Source: GCA-2401735 sp051252095 (lineage in GTDB: Bacteria > Pseudomonadota > Gammaproteobacteria > Burkholderiales > Methylophilaceae). Taken from it: a DNA stretch of 47,546 nucleotides. Positions 16,209 to 24,331 of the stretch are shown here, piece after piece; positions within the stretch are counted from its first letter, which is position 1; the number at the start of each line of letters is the position of its first letter. The DNA lies in assembly GCA_051252095.1 (NCBI GenBank), contig JBPOFK010000019.1, positions 1-47,546 on the forward strand. Direction: 5' to 3'. A program made the position numbers and the translations under genes. The notes below the pieces were generated by a model. That model saw nothing but the letters and a program-made list of their open reading frames with translations. It searched no databases and was not told the origin of the DNA.

Positions 16209-17351
16209 TTATGCGTAAGCGCTTTTTTCTGTACTTAACTTTTTAAGGTATGCATGATGCTCTTGCAATGCAAGTCGAATAAACTCAAGACCTGCACCTG
16301 TTTTTGCTGAAGCGCGAATACGTACAATTTTACCATGTTCATCACGATCTAAACCTGCCTCACATTCCATTCGATCAATCTGATTAAGGATTAAAATCTG
16401 CGGCACTTGTTCCGCACCAATGTCATGTAAGACTTTATTCACTTGTGTTATTTGCGCTTCTCGATTGGTGCTAGCCATATCAACCACATGTAAAAGCAAG
16501 TCAGCCTGAGCTGCTTCTTCTAGGGTCGCGCCAAATGCTTCAATCAAAGTCGTGGGTAGGTGCTTAATAAAGCCAACTGTATCTGACAACACAACTGGAA
16601 CAGAACCATACCCTTCTAGGGCAGGCAAATGCATTTTGCGAGAAGTTGTATCTAAAGTTGCAAATAACTGATCTGCTGCGTAAATATCTGCACGTGTTAA
16701 CCGATTAAACAGCGTGGATTTTCCAGCGTTTGTATAGCCGACCAAGGAAACAGCCATTAGATTTGATCGTTTCCTAGCACGTCTTTGCATGCCACGTTGT
16801 GATTTTAGCTTCTTCAGTTTTTCTCGTAGTTGTTTAATGCGAACGCGTAACATACGCCTATCCAACTCCAGCTGTGTCTCACCAGGGCCGCCACGCACAC
16901 CAATCCCACCTTTTTGTCGCTCCAAGTGACTCCACCCTTTGACTAGTCTTGTAGACAAATGCTCAAGTTGTGCCAATTCAACCTGTAACTTACCTTCATG
17001 ACTTTGCGCACGCTGTGCAAATATGTCTAGAATAAGTCCTGTACGATCAATGACACGGGCTTCCAGAAAGCGCTCTAGATTGCGTTGTTGGGATGGACTT
17101 AAATCGTGATTAAATGCAACCAACTTTGTCTCGCTAGCCTGCAACATTTGCTTTAAATCTTCAGCCTTACCTGAACCAAGAAACAATTTAGCATCAGGTA
17201 CGCTTCTTTTTGCTTCTACCGTTCCAGCTACATTCAACCCAGCAGTTGTGACTAACTGTCTAAGCTCATACAGGCTCTCTTGATAATCAGGCTCATTAAA
17301 GTCTATGCTGACGAGGATAACGGCGTCTGTTATCGCTGGCCTATCGAGCAT
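16209..17351 (-). CDS. hflX: Ribosome-associated GTPase HflX
   Basis: HflX is a GTPase that binds 50S/70S ribosomes and splits stalled ribosomes under stress. The 380-aa sequence has the N-terminal HflX domain (GTVEAKRSVPDAKLFLGSGKAEDLK, FNHDLSPSQQRNLE), the family-specific ERQKGGIGVRGGPGETQLELDRR, a basic coiled coil, then the G domain with GYTNAGKST (about residues 205-213), DTVGFI (G3) and NQID (G4). Length matches the short betaproteobacterial form; E. coli HflX has a longer C-terminus. It lies 20 bp after hfq in the hfq-hflX-hflKC order. Confidence 0.96.
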   Translation of the reverse strand: MLDRPAITDAVILVSIDFNEPDYQESLYELRQLVTTAGLNVAGTVEAKRSVPDAKLFLGSGKAEDLKQMLQASETKLVAFNHDLSPSQQRNLERFLEARVIDRTGLILDIFAQRAQSHEGKLQVELAQLEHLSTRLVKGWSHLERQKGGIGVRGGPGETQLELDRRMLRVRIKQLREKLKKLKSQRGMQRRARKRSNLMAVSLVGYTNAGKSTLFNRLTRADIYAADQLFATLDTTSRKMHLPALEGYGSVPVVLSDTVGFIKHLPTTLIEAFGATLEEAAQADLLLHVVDMASTNREAQITQVNKVLHDIGAEQVPQILILNQIDRMECEAGLDRDEHGKIVRIRASAKTGAGLEFIRLALQEHHAYLKKLSTEKSAYA

Positions 17352-17371
17352 GAAGTTTGTGCTTATTCAAA

Positions 17372-17611
17372 TTAAGACTCTTCCTGATCTGGTATTGACA
17401 TCGCGACCGCACGAGCAGGCACAATAGTAGAAATTGCATGCTTATAGACCATTTGGGTAACGGTGTTTTTGAGTAATATTACGTATTGGTCAAAAGAATC
17501 TACCTGCCCTTGCAGTTTGATCCCATTGACTAAATAAATTGACACTTGCACATGCTCTTTTCTAAGCGCATTTAAAAATGGGTCTTGTAGCATTTGGCCT
17601 TTATGGGTCAT
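17372..17611 (-). CDS. hfq: RNA chaperone Hfq
   Basis: Hfq is the hexameric Sm-like RNA chaperone that pairs small RNAs with mRNAs. The 79-aa product contains the Sm1 motif (QDPFLNALRKEHVQVSIYLVNGIKLQGQVDSFDQYVILLK is spread over residues 9-48) and the Sm2 signature MVYKHAISTIVP (residues 54-65), with Gln9, Tyr/Lys and His of the RNA-binding faces present. The C-terminal tail is short and acidic (ending DQEES), unlike the long tail of E. coli Hfq. ATG 17611 has a good Shine-Dalgarno (AAGGAG). A candidate promoter lies at 17682-17710. Confidence 0.98.
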   Translation of the reverse strand: MTHKGQMLQDPFLNALRKEHVQVSIYLVNGIKLQGQVDSFDQYVILLKNTVTQMVYKHAISTIVPARAVAMSIPDQEES

Positions 17612-17681
17612 TTTCCACTCCTTGTAGTTTTAATAGTATCGGAGATAGCTCTTTTTATGAATTATCTGTCATGTTAGGACT

Positions 17682-17710
17682 ATCATTGCGCTTTTTTGTT
17701 CTAATTTCAA
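17682..17710 (-). promoter_or_regulatory. Candidate hfq promoter
   Basis: On the minus strand TTGAAA (17710-17705) and AATGAT (17687-17682) are separated by 17 bp, giving a start near 17675 and a leader of about 65 nt before hfq. It lies in the 117-bp gap after the gltX stop (17729), so hfq can be transcribed apart from gltX. Boxes are matched by eye only. Confidence 0.5.
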
Positions 17711-17728
17711 GAGCAAAAATAAAGTTTT

Positions 17729-19123
17729 TTAATTTAAATAAGTTTCCATTCGCCTAAGCACTTCATCCTTACCTAAAATCGCCATCACTTGGTCAATACT
17801 TGGCGATTGCGCCACACCAGCCAACATGACACGTAAAGGCATTGCAACCTTCGGAAATTTAAGTGCATTTTCTTTCACTGCATTAGCTATCACTTCATGT
17901 ATCGCCTCAGGTGTCCAGTCAACATCACCTAAGGTCTCATATAACTGACCCATTACTGGCAATATTTCTGCTGTAATGTGCTTTTCAACATCGACAGCAT
18001 TTGCATTTGGTAATGCATAGAAGTAGGCAATGTCATTGGCCAAATGGTTCAAATTATTTGCGCGCTCTCTGTATAAAGATAAAACATCGTTTATAGCTGG
18101 TGCATCTCTCACGATAATATCTATTTTTGCTAACCGTTTTGTAATGTCTTGCGCAAGCATTTCTAGTTCTATTGACTTAATATAATGCGCATTTACCCAA
18201 TTGAGTTTCTCAGTATTAAATTGTGCTGCTGAAGGGGTAATATGATCCAAATCAAACCATTGACAAAATTGCTGCATATCAAAAATTTCATCGTCTCCAT
18301 GACTCCAACCTAAGCGTGCTAAATAATTCAATATCGCTTCTGGTAAATAGCCATTTTCATGATATTGCATCACACTGACAGCACCATGCCTTTTTGATAG
18401 CTTTTGCCCATCATCTCCTAGAATCATCGACAAATGCGCATACTGTGGCACTGGCGCGCCAAGTGCTTCAAATAAATTGATTTGGCGTGGTGTGTTATTA
18501 ACATGATCATCCCCTCTGATCACATGCGTGATATCCATTTCCCAATCATCAATCACAACACAAAAGTTATAAGTGGGCGTGCCATCACCACGTGCAATTA
18601 TTAAGTCATCCAACTCTTCATTCGCAATTTCAATCCTACCTTTGACCATATCGTCCCAAGAGACGATGCCTGTCTTAGGATTTTTAAAACGAATGACAGG
18701 CTGCACATCGTTAGGGACTTCTGGAAGCACCTTCCCTACCTCAGGGCGCCATTTACCATCATACTTGGGCTTAACGCCTTGTTGCATTTGGCTTTCTCGC
18801 AAAGCGTCCAATTCAGCTTTTGTAGAGTAACAGTAATACGCGTGTCCAGATGAAAGCAAGTCAGCTAAATGCTGCTTGTAATTACCCATGCGTTGCATTT
18901 GATAAAAAGGGCCTTCATCATGCGTCAAATTCAACCAGCGCATTCCATCCAAAATGGCCTGTACCGCCTCAGGCGTGCTGCGCTCAACATCAGTGTCCTC
19001 AATGCGTAATATAAATTGTCCATCGTGCCTTTTAGCATAAGCCCAAGAAAAGAGTGCTGTGCGTGCACCGCCAATATGTAAAAAACCGGTAGGGCTAGGA
19101 GCAAATCGAGTGCGTACTGTCAT
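17729..19123 (-). CDS. gltX: Glutamate-tRNA ligase
   Basis: GltX charges tRNA-Glu. The 464-aa class I synthetase carries the HIGH-type motif in FAPSPTGFLHIGGARTALF (residues 7-25) and the KMSKS-type motif in DDGQKLSKRHGAVSV (about 233-247), with EDTDVERS following the first half of the Rossmann fold and a C-terminal anticodon-binding helical domain (GVAQSPSIDQVMAIL near the end). Length fits the bacterial discriminating or non-discriminating family (about 465). It sits between hfq and a divergent unknown gene; in many betaproteobacteria hfq is instead preceded by der, so this location marks a rearrangement. The 190-bp upstream gap is very AT-rich. Confidence 0.97.
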   Translation of the reverse strand: MTVRTRFAPSPTGFLHIGGARTALFSWAYAKRHDGQFILRIEDTDVERSTPEAVQAILDGMRWLNLTHDEGPFYQMQRMGNYKQHLADLLSSGHAYYCYSTKAELDALRESQMQQGVKPKYDGKWRPEVGKVLPEVPNDVQPVIRFKNPKTGIVSWDDMVKGRIEIANEELDDLIIARGDGTPTYNFCVVIDDWEMDITHVIRGDDHVNNTPRQINLFEALGAPVPQYAHLSMILGDDGQKLSKRHGAVSVMQYHENGYLPEAILNYLARLGWSHGDDEIFDMQQFCQWFDLDHITPSAAQFNTEKLNWVNAHYIKSIELEMLAQDITKRLAKIDIIVRDAPAINDVLSLYRERANNLNHLANDIAYFYALPNANAVDVEKHITAEILPVMGQLYETLGDVDWTPEAIHEVIANAVKENALKFPKVAMPLRVMLAGVAQSPSIDQVMAILGKDEVLRRMETYLN

Positions 19124-19246
19124 TATTTAACTGCTAATTATTGAAAAAAAGAAATTCTAACATGTAACTAGCATATTGCTTTATTTAACATAAAAACAAC
19201 GCAAAAAATTAAACTCAATATGTTCTTAGTATTCAATGATTTATTG

Positions 19247-19275
19247 TTGTAAATTAAATTAGCTTGTGATATATA
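19247..19275 (+). promoter_or_regulatory. Candidate promoter for the 19314 gene
   Basis: TTGTAA (19247-19252), a 17-bp spacer and TATATA (19270-19275) lie within a very AT-rich divergent region (19124-19313). Transcription would start near 19282, about 32 nt before the ATG. No strong Shine-Dalgarno follows. The rest of this gap holds nothing else I recognise, including no tRNA. Confidence 0.4.
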
Positions 19276-19313
19276 TTATGTAAATCGCAATTATTCAGTC
19301 ACGCGTTACATTA

Positions 19314-20969
19314 ATGAACAAATTACTTACAAGACTTTTAGGAAAAAAGACTGAAAAAGAGTCTCAAAAATACATTACATGGTTAGCAGACCTTGCCGAC
19401 ATGGATGATATTGCTGCACTTAAGTTATCAACCAGGCAAATTTCTATTTTATTTGACGAACCCTCTATATCCCTCAACCAAAAAATTGATTTGATTATTG
19501 AACTTGAGGATATCAATCAGAAACGGTTCGAAAAGCTATCTTCACAATTTGTCGGTTTATCCAATATCAAACCTGACTTGGAAAATAATATCGCAGAAAG
19601 TTGCTATAGCTATTGTAGGCAGGTTTATATTTTCCACCTCAAACTGATTGAAACAGTCATCAATCCGATTAAGTCAAAACTTAACGAAGAAGGTCAACTA
19701 TTATTGATTGCTAGAGCAATTAATGCTGCTACTAATATGCTGAAGTGGCGTGCTTTTGTACAACAAAATCCACCAGCCAAAGTATGGTTGCAGATCTACT
19801 TACTATACAAAATAGCGTACAAACAAAACTTACTCAATATACCTATTGAGCTTTTCCCCTTAAGCCCAGCAACCACAATCTCGGCTTTTATTGTACAGAT
19901 TACGATGTTTGGTCAATTAAAAAATGCAGGTTTAGATAAGCAGCAAACAGAAGCGGCGCTTAAAATCATGCGCTCATTGCTCACGCACGCGCACATTAGT
20001 CAGCGATTCAATCCTGAACAGTACTTATTCTTCATTGACTTGGAGAAAGATGTTGAAGCGAAACGCATGCGTCAACTAGAGCCAAACAATCACTACCGCT
20101 ACTGGGAATTGGACGATTTAGAAAAGCAACTGTTAGTTGCAATTACCGTAACCGATAGAGGTGAATTCCCTGATAGTCTTATTTTTTCAAAAATCAATGA
20201 CCCTCAATTATTAAATGAAACACTTAGCATCATGCATGCTGAATGGACAAAAAAAGAGTACGTGCGTCAAAGACGCAGGGAATCGCGTGAAGCAACGTCA
20301 AAAAATGCCAAAGTCAAAGCAGGTATTTTTGAAATTTGCGACCAAGTATTGCACGCTAACCAGATTAGCAATGGATTGACACTATCAAGGCAAGGCAAGT
20401 CATTAGATAATCATTTTCTTGGTCACTATACTTTAAACCAATCCAGTGGCCTTACTGTCGATAGCGGTTCACTAGATACGTGGATTATTACCGATCAGAG
20501 CAAACACGGTCTAGGTGCACGTGTTAACAAGTATGCAAATACGCTCGCAAGGCAAAAAAAACTCGTTGCGTTGGTATTCGATGATGACCCGACCAAAACC
20601 TGCTTAGGCATTATCCGAGCAGTCAAGGCAACACAAGGCAATCAATTAAGAGTGGGTATTGAAATTATCTCTAATTTGGCAGTTTGGTCTCAACTCAAAC
20701 CGATGTATGAAGACAATACCTTTGCAAACAAAATTTCTAAAAACAGTCGCTCACAGTACGATACACATATTCATACCAATTTGTTTCCCGCCATTTACTT
20801 GCCAAAAGAAGATGGAATATCAGATCAAGCAACCATGATTATCCCTAAGATTAATTATAGCCCGCATACACAATATACCGTGTACTTAGGTGGCAAGACA
20901 AAACGTACTGAACTAGAAGAACCAATCGAATCCAATGATGACTGGGTTAAGGTGGCCATCGGATTTTAA
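19314..20969 (+). CDS. Uncharacterised protein with a possible PilZ-like segment
   Basis: I do not recognise this 551-aa protein as a named family. It is soluble, largely helical and lacks a signal peptide or membrane segment. Residues about 1-340 form a helical region rich in Leu/Ile/Lys, ending in a very basic stretch (KKEYVRQRRRESREATSKN). Residues about 387-455 resemble a PilZ fold: DTWIITDQSKHGLGARV contains D-x-S-x-x-G, and the segment closes with LRVGIEIIS, a typical last PilZ strand. The basic RQRRRESRE at about 318-326 could supply the arginines that bind cyclic di-GMP. This is inference from pattern only. It is followed after 13 bp by a 109-aa gene in the same direction, and is flanked by gltX and rimO on the opposite strand. 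Confidence 0.65.
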   Translation: MNKLLTRLLGKKTEKESQKYITWLADLADMDDIAALKLSTRQISILFDEPSISLNQKIDLIIELEDINQKRFEKLSSQFVGLSNIKPDLENNIAESCYSYCRQVYIFHLKLIETVINPIKSKLNEEGQLLLIARAINAATNMLKWRAFVQQNPPAKVWLQIYLLYKIAYKQNLLNIPIELFPLSPATTISAFIVQITMFGQLKNAGLDKQQTEAALKIMRSLLTHAHISQRFNPEQYLFFIDLEKDVEAKRMRQLEPNNHYRYWELDDLEKQLLVAITVTDRGEFPDSLIFSKINDPQLLNETLSIMHAEWTKKEYVRQRRRESREATSKNAKVKAGIFEICDQVLHANQISNGLTLSRQGKSLDNHFLGHYTLNQSSGLTVDSGSLDTWIITDQSKHGLGARVNKYANTLARQKKLVALVFDDDPTKTCLGIIRAVKATQGNQLRVGIEIISNLAVWSQLKPMYEDNTFANKISKNSRSQYDTHIHTNLFPAIYLPKEDGISDQATMIIPKINYSPHTQYTVYLGGKTKRTELEEPIESNDDWVKVAIGF

Positions 20970-20982
20970 TGTAGGAGCAGGG

Positions 20983-21312
20983 ATGAATATACAAACAGGT
21001 GAAATATATGGAAAACAAACTTCTAATAAGTTAGTAATGTATAACGTTCTCAAGGTCACTAAAGCTTATGTAACATTGCAAAATATAGATAACCCACTGA
21101 GTTTATTTGAAGCTACGCCACAAAAACTCTCCAGCAATGGTTATGTCCGCATTAGCCAAAAACCCTATATTGAGCTTACGAAAGGCAAAGCGAAATCAAA
21201 ACGCAAAAAAGCAATGCAAAAACCAGCGCGCTGTCCGTACACGCTTGACTTTTTAGAGTCTCGTGCCGATAGTGAGCGTCCTGCTCCCATTTTGCCAGAC
21301 TTGTTTGATTAA
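20983..21312 (+). CDS. Uncharacterised small basic protein
   Basis: This 109-aa product has no family I can name. The N-terminal half (GEIYGKQTSNKLVMYNVLKVTKAYVTLQNID) looks like short beta strands; the middle is strongly basic (KGKAKSKRKKAMQKPARC) and the end is acidic/proline-bearing (SERPAPILPDLFD), suggesting nucleic-acid or ribosome contact at most. An open frame runs upstream to 20935 inside the previous gene, but ATG 20983 has AGGAG 5 bp upstream, which decides the start. It forms a two-gene unit with the PilZ-like protein and is convergent with rimO (16 bp between stops). Confidence 0.75.
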   Translation: MNIQTGEIYGKQTSNKLVMYNVLKVTKAYVTLQNIDNPLSLFEATPQKLSSNGYVRISQKPYIELTKGKAKSKRKKAMQKPARCPYTLDFLESRADSERPAPILPDLFD

Positions 21313-21328
21313 GACTGTTTAACTTAAT

Positions 21329-22663
21329 CTAGCTTTCTGGAGGTCCGGCAATTAAATCATGTCCACTTGCTGCTAGGATTTTTACATCAACAAAGTCGCC
21401 AGGGGTAAGCCCTTCAGCATCCTGCAAATAAACAACCCCATCAATCTCTGGTGCATCCGCTTTTGTTCTTGCTATTGCAATAATATTGTCTTGATCATCG
21501 GTCGTTAACTCATCGACCAAAACTGTTTGCATTGACCCAACTTTTTTTTCTAATTTTGCAGCGCTAATACGTTCTTGCGTCTCCATGAAACGACTCAAGC
21601 GCGCTTGCTTAATCTCTTCAGGCACCTGATTTGGTAGATCATTCGCTTTTGCACCATCGACGGCAGAGTAAGCAAAACATCCTACTCTATCTAATTGTGC
21701 TTCTTCAAGAAAATCAAGCAGCAAGTTAAAATCATCCTCAGTTTCCCCAGGGAACCCTGTGATAAAAGTAGACCGTACGGTAATGTCAGGACATATTTCG
21801 CGCCAAGCCTTAATGCGTGCTAAGTTATTTTCACTACTTGCAGGACGTTTCATTGATTTAAGGATGGCTGGGCTTGCGTGCTGAAACGGCACGTCCAAAT
21901 AAGGAAGAATCAAACCTTCAGCCATTAGCGGAATCACATCATCAACATGTGGGTATGGGTAAACATAGTGTAATCGCACCCAAATGCCTAATTCGCTTAA
22001 TGCCTGACTTAACTCTGTCATATGCGTCTTAATTGGCCGGCCGTTCCAAAAGCCTTTACGAAACTTCATATCTACACCATAAGCAGAAGTGTCTTGAGAA
22101 ATGACAAGGATTTCAGAAACACCTGCATTGACTAAGTTTTCTGCTTCATTCATCACATCACCGATTGGTCGACTGACCAAATCACCTCGCATACTTGGAA
22201 TAATGCAAAAACTGCAGCGATGATTACAGCCTTCTGATATTTTCAAATAGGCATAGTGATTGGGCGTTAAGCGAACACCTTGGGCGGGAACTAAGTCTGT
22301 ATAAGGATCATGTGGCTTTGCTAAGTTTGTATGTACATGGCGCATCACTTCTTCTAATGCATGAGGCCCTGTTACCGCTAAAACATTTGGATGTGCATCT
22401 TGAACAACCTCTTTTTTAGCCCCCAAACAACCAGTTACAATCACTTTACCATTTTTATCTAGGGCTTCACCAATCGCATCCAGTGACTCCTGTACCGCAG
22501 AATCAATAAAACCACAGGTGTTTACTACGACTAAGTCTGACTGTTCATAACTACTACTGATTTCATAGCCTTCTGCACGTAACTGCGTAAGTATACGTTC
22601 AGAATCCGAACCTGCTTTTGGGCAGCCCAACGATACAAAACCAACTTTAGGAATACTACTCAT
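21329..22663 (-). CDS. rimO: Ribosomal protein uS12 methylthiotransferase RimO
   Basis: RimO is a radical-SAM enzyme that adds a methylthio group to an aspartate of ribosomal protein S12. The 444-aa protein has the N-terminal UPF0004 domain beginning VGFVSLGCPKAGSDSERIL with the auxiliary-cluster cysteines (the GCP, NTCGF and GCLGA positions), the radical-SAM motif CNHRCSFC (about residues 150-157), and a C-terminal TRAM domain (DFVDVKILAASGHDLIAG). A TTG-initiated frame starts 24 bp earlier inside the ZIP gene, but ATG 22663 is preceded by GGAAGGG and gives the usual N-terminus. It follows the ZIP gene by 8 bp. Confidence 0.95.
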   Translation of the reverse strand: MSSIPKVGFVSLGCPKAGSDSERILTQLRAEGYEISSSYEQSDLVVVNTCGFIDSAVQESLDAIGEALDKNGKVIVTGCLGAKKEVVQDAHPNVLAVTGPHALEEVMRHVHTNLAKPHDPYTDLVPAQGVRLTPNHYAYLKISEGCNHRCSFCIIPSMRGDLVSRPIGDVMNEAENLVNAGVSEILVISQDTSAYGVDMKFRKGFWNGRPIKTHMTELSQALSELGIWVRLHYVYPYPHVDDVIPLMAEGLILPYLDVPFQHASPAILKSMKRPASSENNLARIKAWREICPDITVRSTFITGFPGETEDDFNLLLDFLEEAQLDRVGCFAYSAVDGAKANDLPNQVPEEIKQARLSRFMETQERISAAKLEKKVGSMQTVLVDELTTDDQDNIIAIARTKADAPEIDGVVYLQDAEGLTPGDFVDVKILAASGHDLIAGPPES

Positions 22664-22671
22664 ATATCTAA

Positions 22672-23556
22672 CTACCCTTCCAACCAAAACTTAGCTAAGC
22701 ATATGGATGCAATACCAAGTAAAATCAGCGCTATTTGCTGTAAAGTATCTTTTATTGCTGTTCTTTTATGCAAACCTGGAATTAAATCTGCAACGGCAAC
22801 ATACAACATGCTAGCAACAGCTAAACTCAATATATAAGGCACCCAGGCCTGCATAGTTTGTAATGCGCTATAAGCTAGTAAACCACCAATTAATGTTGCG
22901 AGACTTGAAAACATATTAAAAAACAATGCTTTCTTTTTACTATAGCCAGAATGCAGGAGAATTAAAAAGTCACCAATCTCCTGCGGAATCTCATGGGCAA
23001 TAATGGCAAGTGCTGTGACCAATCCCAACTGAATATCCACCATAAACGCCGCTGCTATGAGAATGCCATCTACGAAATTATGAAAGGTGTCGCCAATCAT
23101 AATCATCATGCCGCTGCGTCCATCATCATGCTCATGATTGTGATTACTAGCTAAAACACTCGGTTTACTTTGCACAGGTTTATACTTAGCACTGCTGCTA
23201 GCGGTCTCATCGTTATCGGGACAATGTGCAGCATCATGCATTGCGTGTGCTTCGCAATGGTCACCGTGGCAGTGACGCCACAATACAAGTTTTTCTAAAG
23301 TAAAAAATAGCAAAATGCCAAAAAGAATAGTGCCTGTCATGCGTTCAGCATTAGGTGCAACCTCAAAAGCATGCGGTAGTAACTCTAAGAATACGGCGCC
23401 TAGTAATGCACCAATGGCATAGCTGACTAGCATCGGCACCCATTTTCGCTGCGCATTTAGGGCAAAAACAGCAGCAATGAGCACACTCATCAAACCACCA
23501 AGTAAACTCGATGCTACTATCCATGCTAATGGTGACATGTTAATCAAATTCATCAT
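22672..23556 (-). CDS. ZIP family divalent metal (zinc) transporter
   Basis: This 294-aa inner-membrane protein has about eight hydrophobic segments in the ZIP pattern. Metal-site helices are visible: GDTFHNFVDGILIAAAF (HNxxDG, helix IV) and ALAIIAHEIPQEIGDFLILL (HExPxE, helix V). Between helices III and IV is a long His/Cys-rich cytoplasmic loop (HCHGDHCEAHAMHDAAHC and later SNHNHEHDD) that could bind or sense zinc. The annotation as zinc uptake follows the family; direction and metal are not proven. It lies 34 bp downstream of pgeF and is followed by rimO, likely in one transcript. Two tandem ATGs are possible starts. Confidence 0.9.
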   Translation of the reverse strand: MMNLINMSPLAWIVASSLLGGLMSVLIAAVFALNAQRKWVPMLVSYAIGALLGAVFLELLPHAFEVAPNAERMTGTILFGILLFFTLEKLVLWRHCHGDHCEAHAMHDAAHCPDNDETASSSAKYKPVQSKPSVLASNHNHEHDDGRSGMMIMIGDTFHNFVDGILIAAAFMVDIQLGLVTALAIIAHEIPQEIGDFLILLHSGYSKKKALFFNMFSSLATLIGGLLAYSALQTMQAWVPYILSLAVASMLYVAVADLIPGLHKRTAIKDTLQQIALILLGIASICLAKFWLEG

Positions 23557-23590
23557 CTTCCAATTCTATTGAGCGCGCATTATATATGAA

Positions 23591-24331
23591 TCATGCGCTT
23601 AACCATATCATGGTTGCCATACGGCCAGTTCTTCCATCGCGCCTAAATGAAAAAAACTGATCTTCGTTTGTGTAGGTGCAATGCGGCTCTCCATAAATGT
23701 CATCAATCTCCAGAGCTTGCAAGCGTTGCCTTGCAAGCTGGTATAAATCACCCAGCCATTTTTCGTTGCTCGGTTTAAAAGCAGACACCGCCCGACTATC
23801 ATGCGCAATAAATTGCTCGCGCACATCGTCACCCACTTCAAAACTATCGGGACCAATAGCAGGCCCTAGCCATGCCATCAGTTCACTTTCTGCCATTGGC
23901 ATTTTTTCTATCGTTGCTTCAATCACACCGTCACACAAACTACGCCAACCAGCATGAACAGCTGCCACCATAGTTCCTGCTTTATCACAGATCAACACAG
24001 GCAAGCAATCTGCCGTCATCGTGACACAAACGACATTCGGTAAGGTCGTGTAACTAGCGTCAGCCTTTTCTATGCAACGACTAGTAGCCGCGTCAATCAC
24101 ATGTACCCCATGCACTTGATTGAGCCAGACAGGCTCTGTAGGCAAATAAGGTGCAAGCAACTGACGGTTGCGCGCTACGCTTAGAGGATTATCTTCCACA
24201 TGATCAGCCAAGTTGAAACTGTTAAAAGGTGATTCACTGGAGCCTCCAACACGAGTTGTCTGTAAAGCGTGAATATTTGCATGGCATGGCCACTTAGGGA
24301 TAATAAAAGTATCGTTAAGCGGCTTAGTCAT
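23591..24331 (-). CDS. pgeF: Peptidoglycan editing factor PgeF / laccase-domain protein (YfiH)
   Basis: This is a multicopper-oxidase-unrelated 'laccase domain' (DUF152) protein; E. coli YfiH/PgeF prevents misincorporation of L-Ser into peptidoglycan stems, and relatives have purine nucleoside activity. The sequence shows the conserved TRVGGSS, VWLNQVHGVHV, VTMTADCLPVLICD, AAVHAGWRSLCDG and ENDQFFSFRRDGRTGRMA-type ending (here YTNEDQFFSFRRDGRTGR). A longer frame starts at 24349, but ATG 24331 gives the standard start before FIIPKWP and overlaps the rluD stop by 8 bp. The rluD-pgeF pair opposite bamD is conserved widely in proteobacteria. Metal ligands (His in HGVHV, Cys/His in the core) are present. 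Confidence 0.92.
   Translation of the reverse strand: MTKPLNDTFIIPKWPCHANIHALQTTRVGGSSESPFNSFNLADHVEDNPLSVARNRQLLAPYLPTEPVWLNQVHGVHVIDAATSRCIEKADASYTTLPNVVCVTMTADCLPVLICDKAGTMVAAVHAGWRSLCDGVIEATIEKMPMAESELMAWLGPAIGPDSFEVGDDVREQFIAHDSRAVSAFKPSNEKWLGDLYQLARQRLQALEIDDIYGEPHCTYTNEDQFFSFRRDGRTGRMATMIWLSA

Noticed and set aside
19124..19313. Small RNA or tRNA in the AT-rich gltX upstream gap
   Set aside because: No cloverleaf, GC-rich stem or terminator is visible; a divergent promoter region explains it.
19314..21312. Horizontally acquired island
   Set aside because: Base composition looks similar to the neighbours, and no integrase, repeats or tRNA flank the pair.
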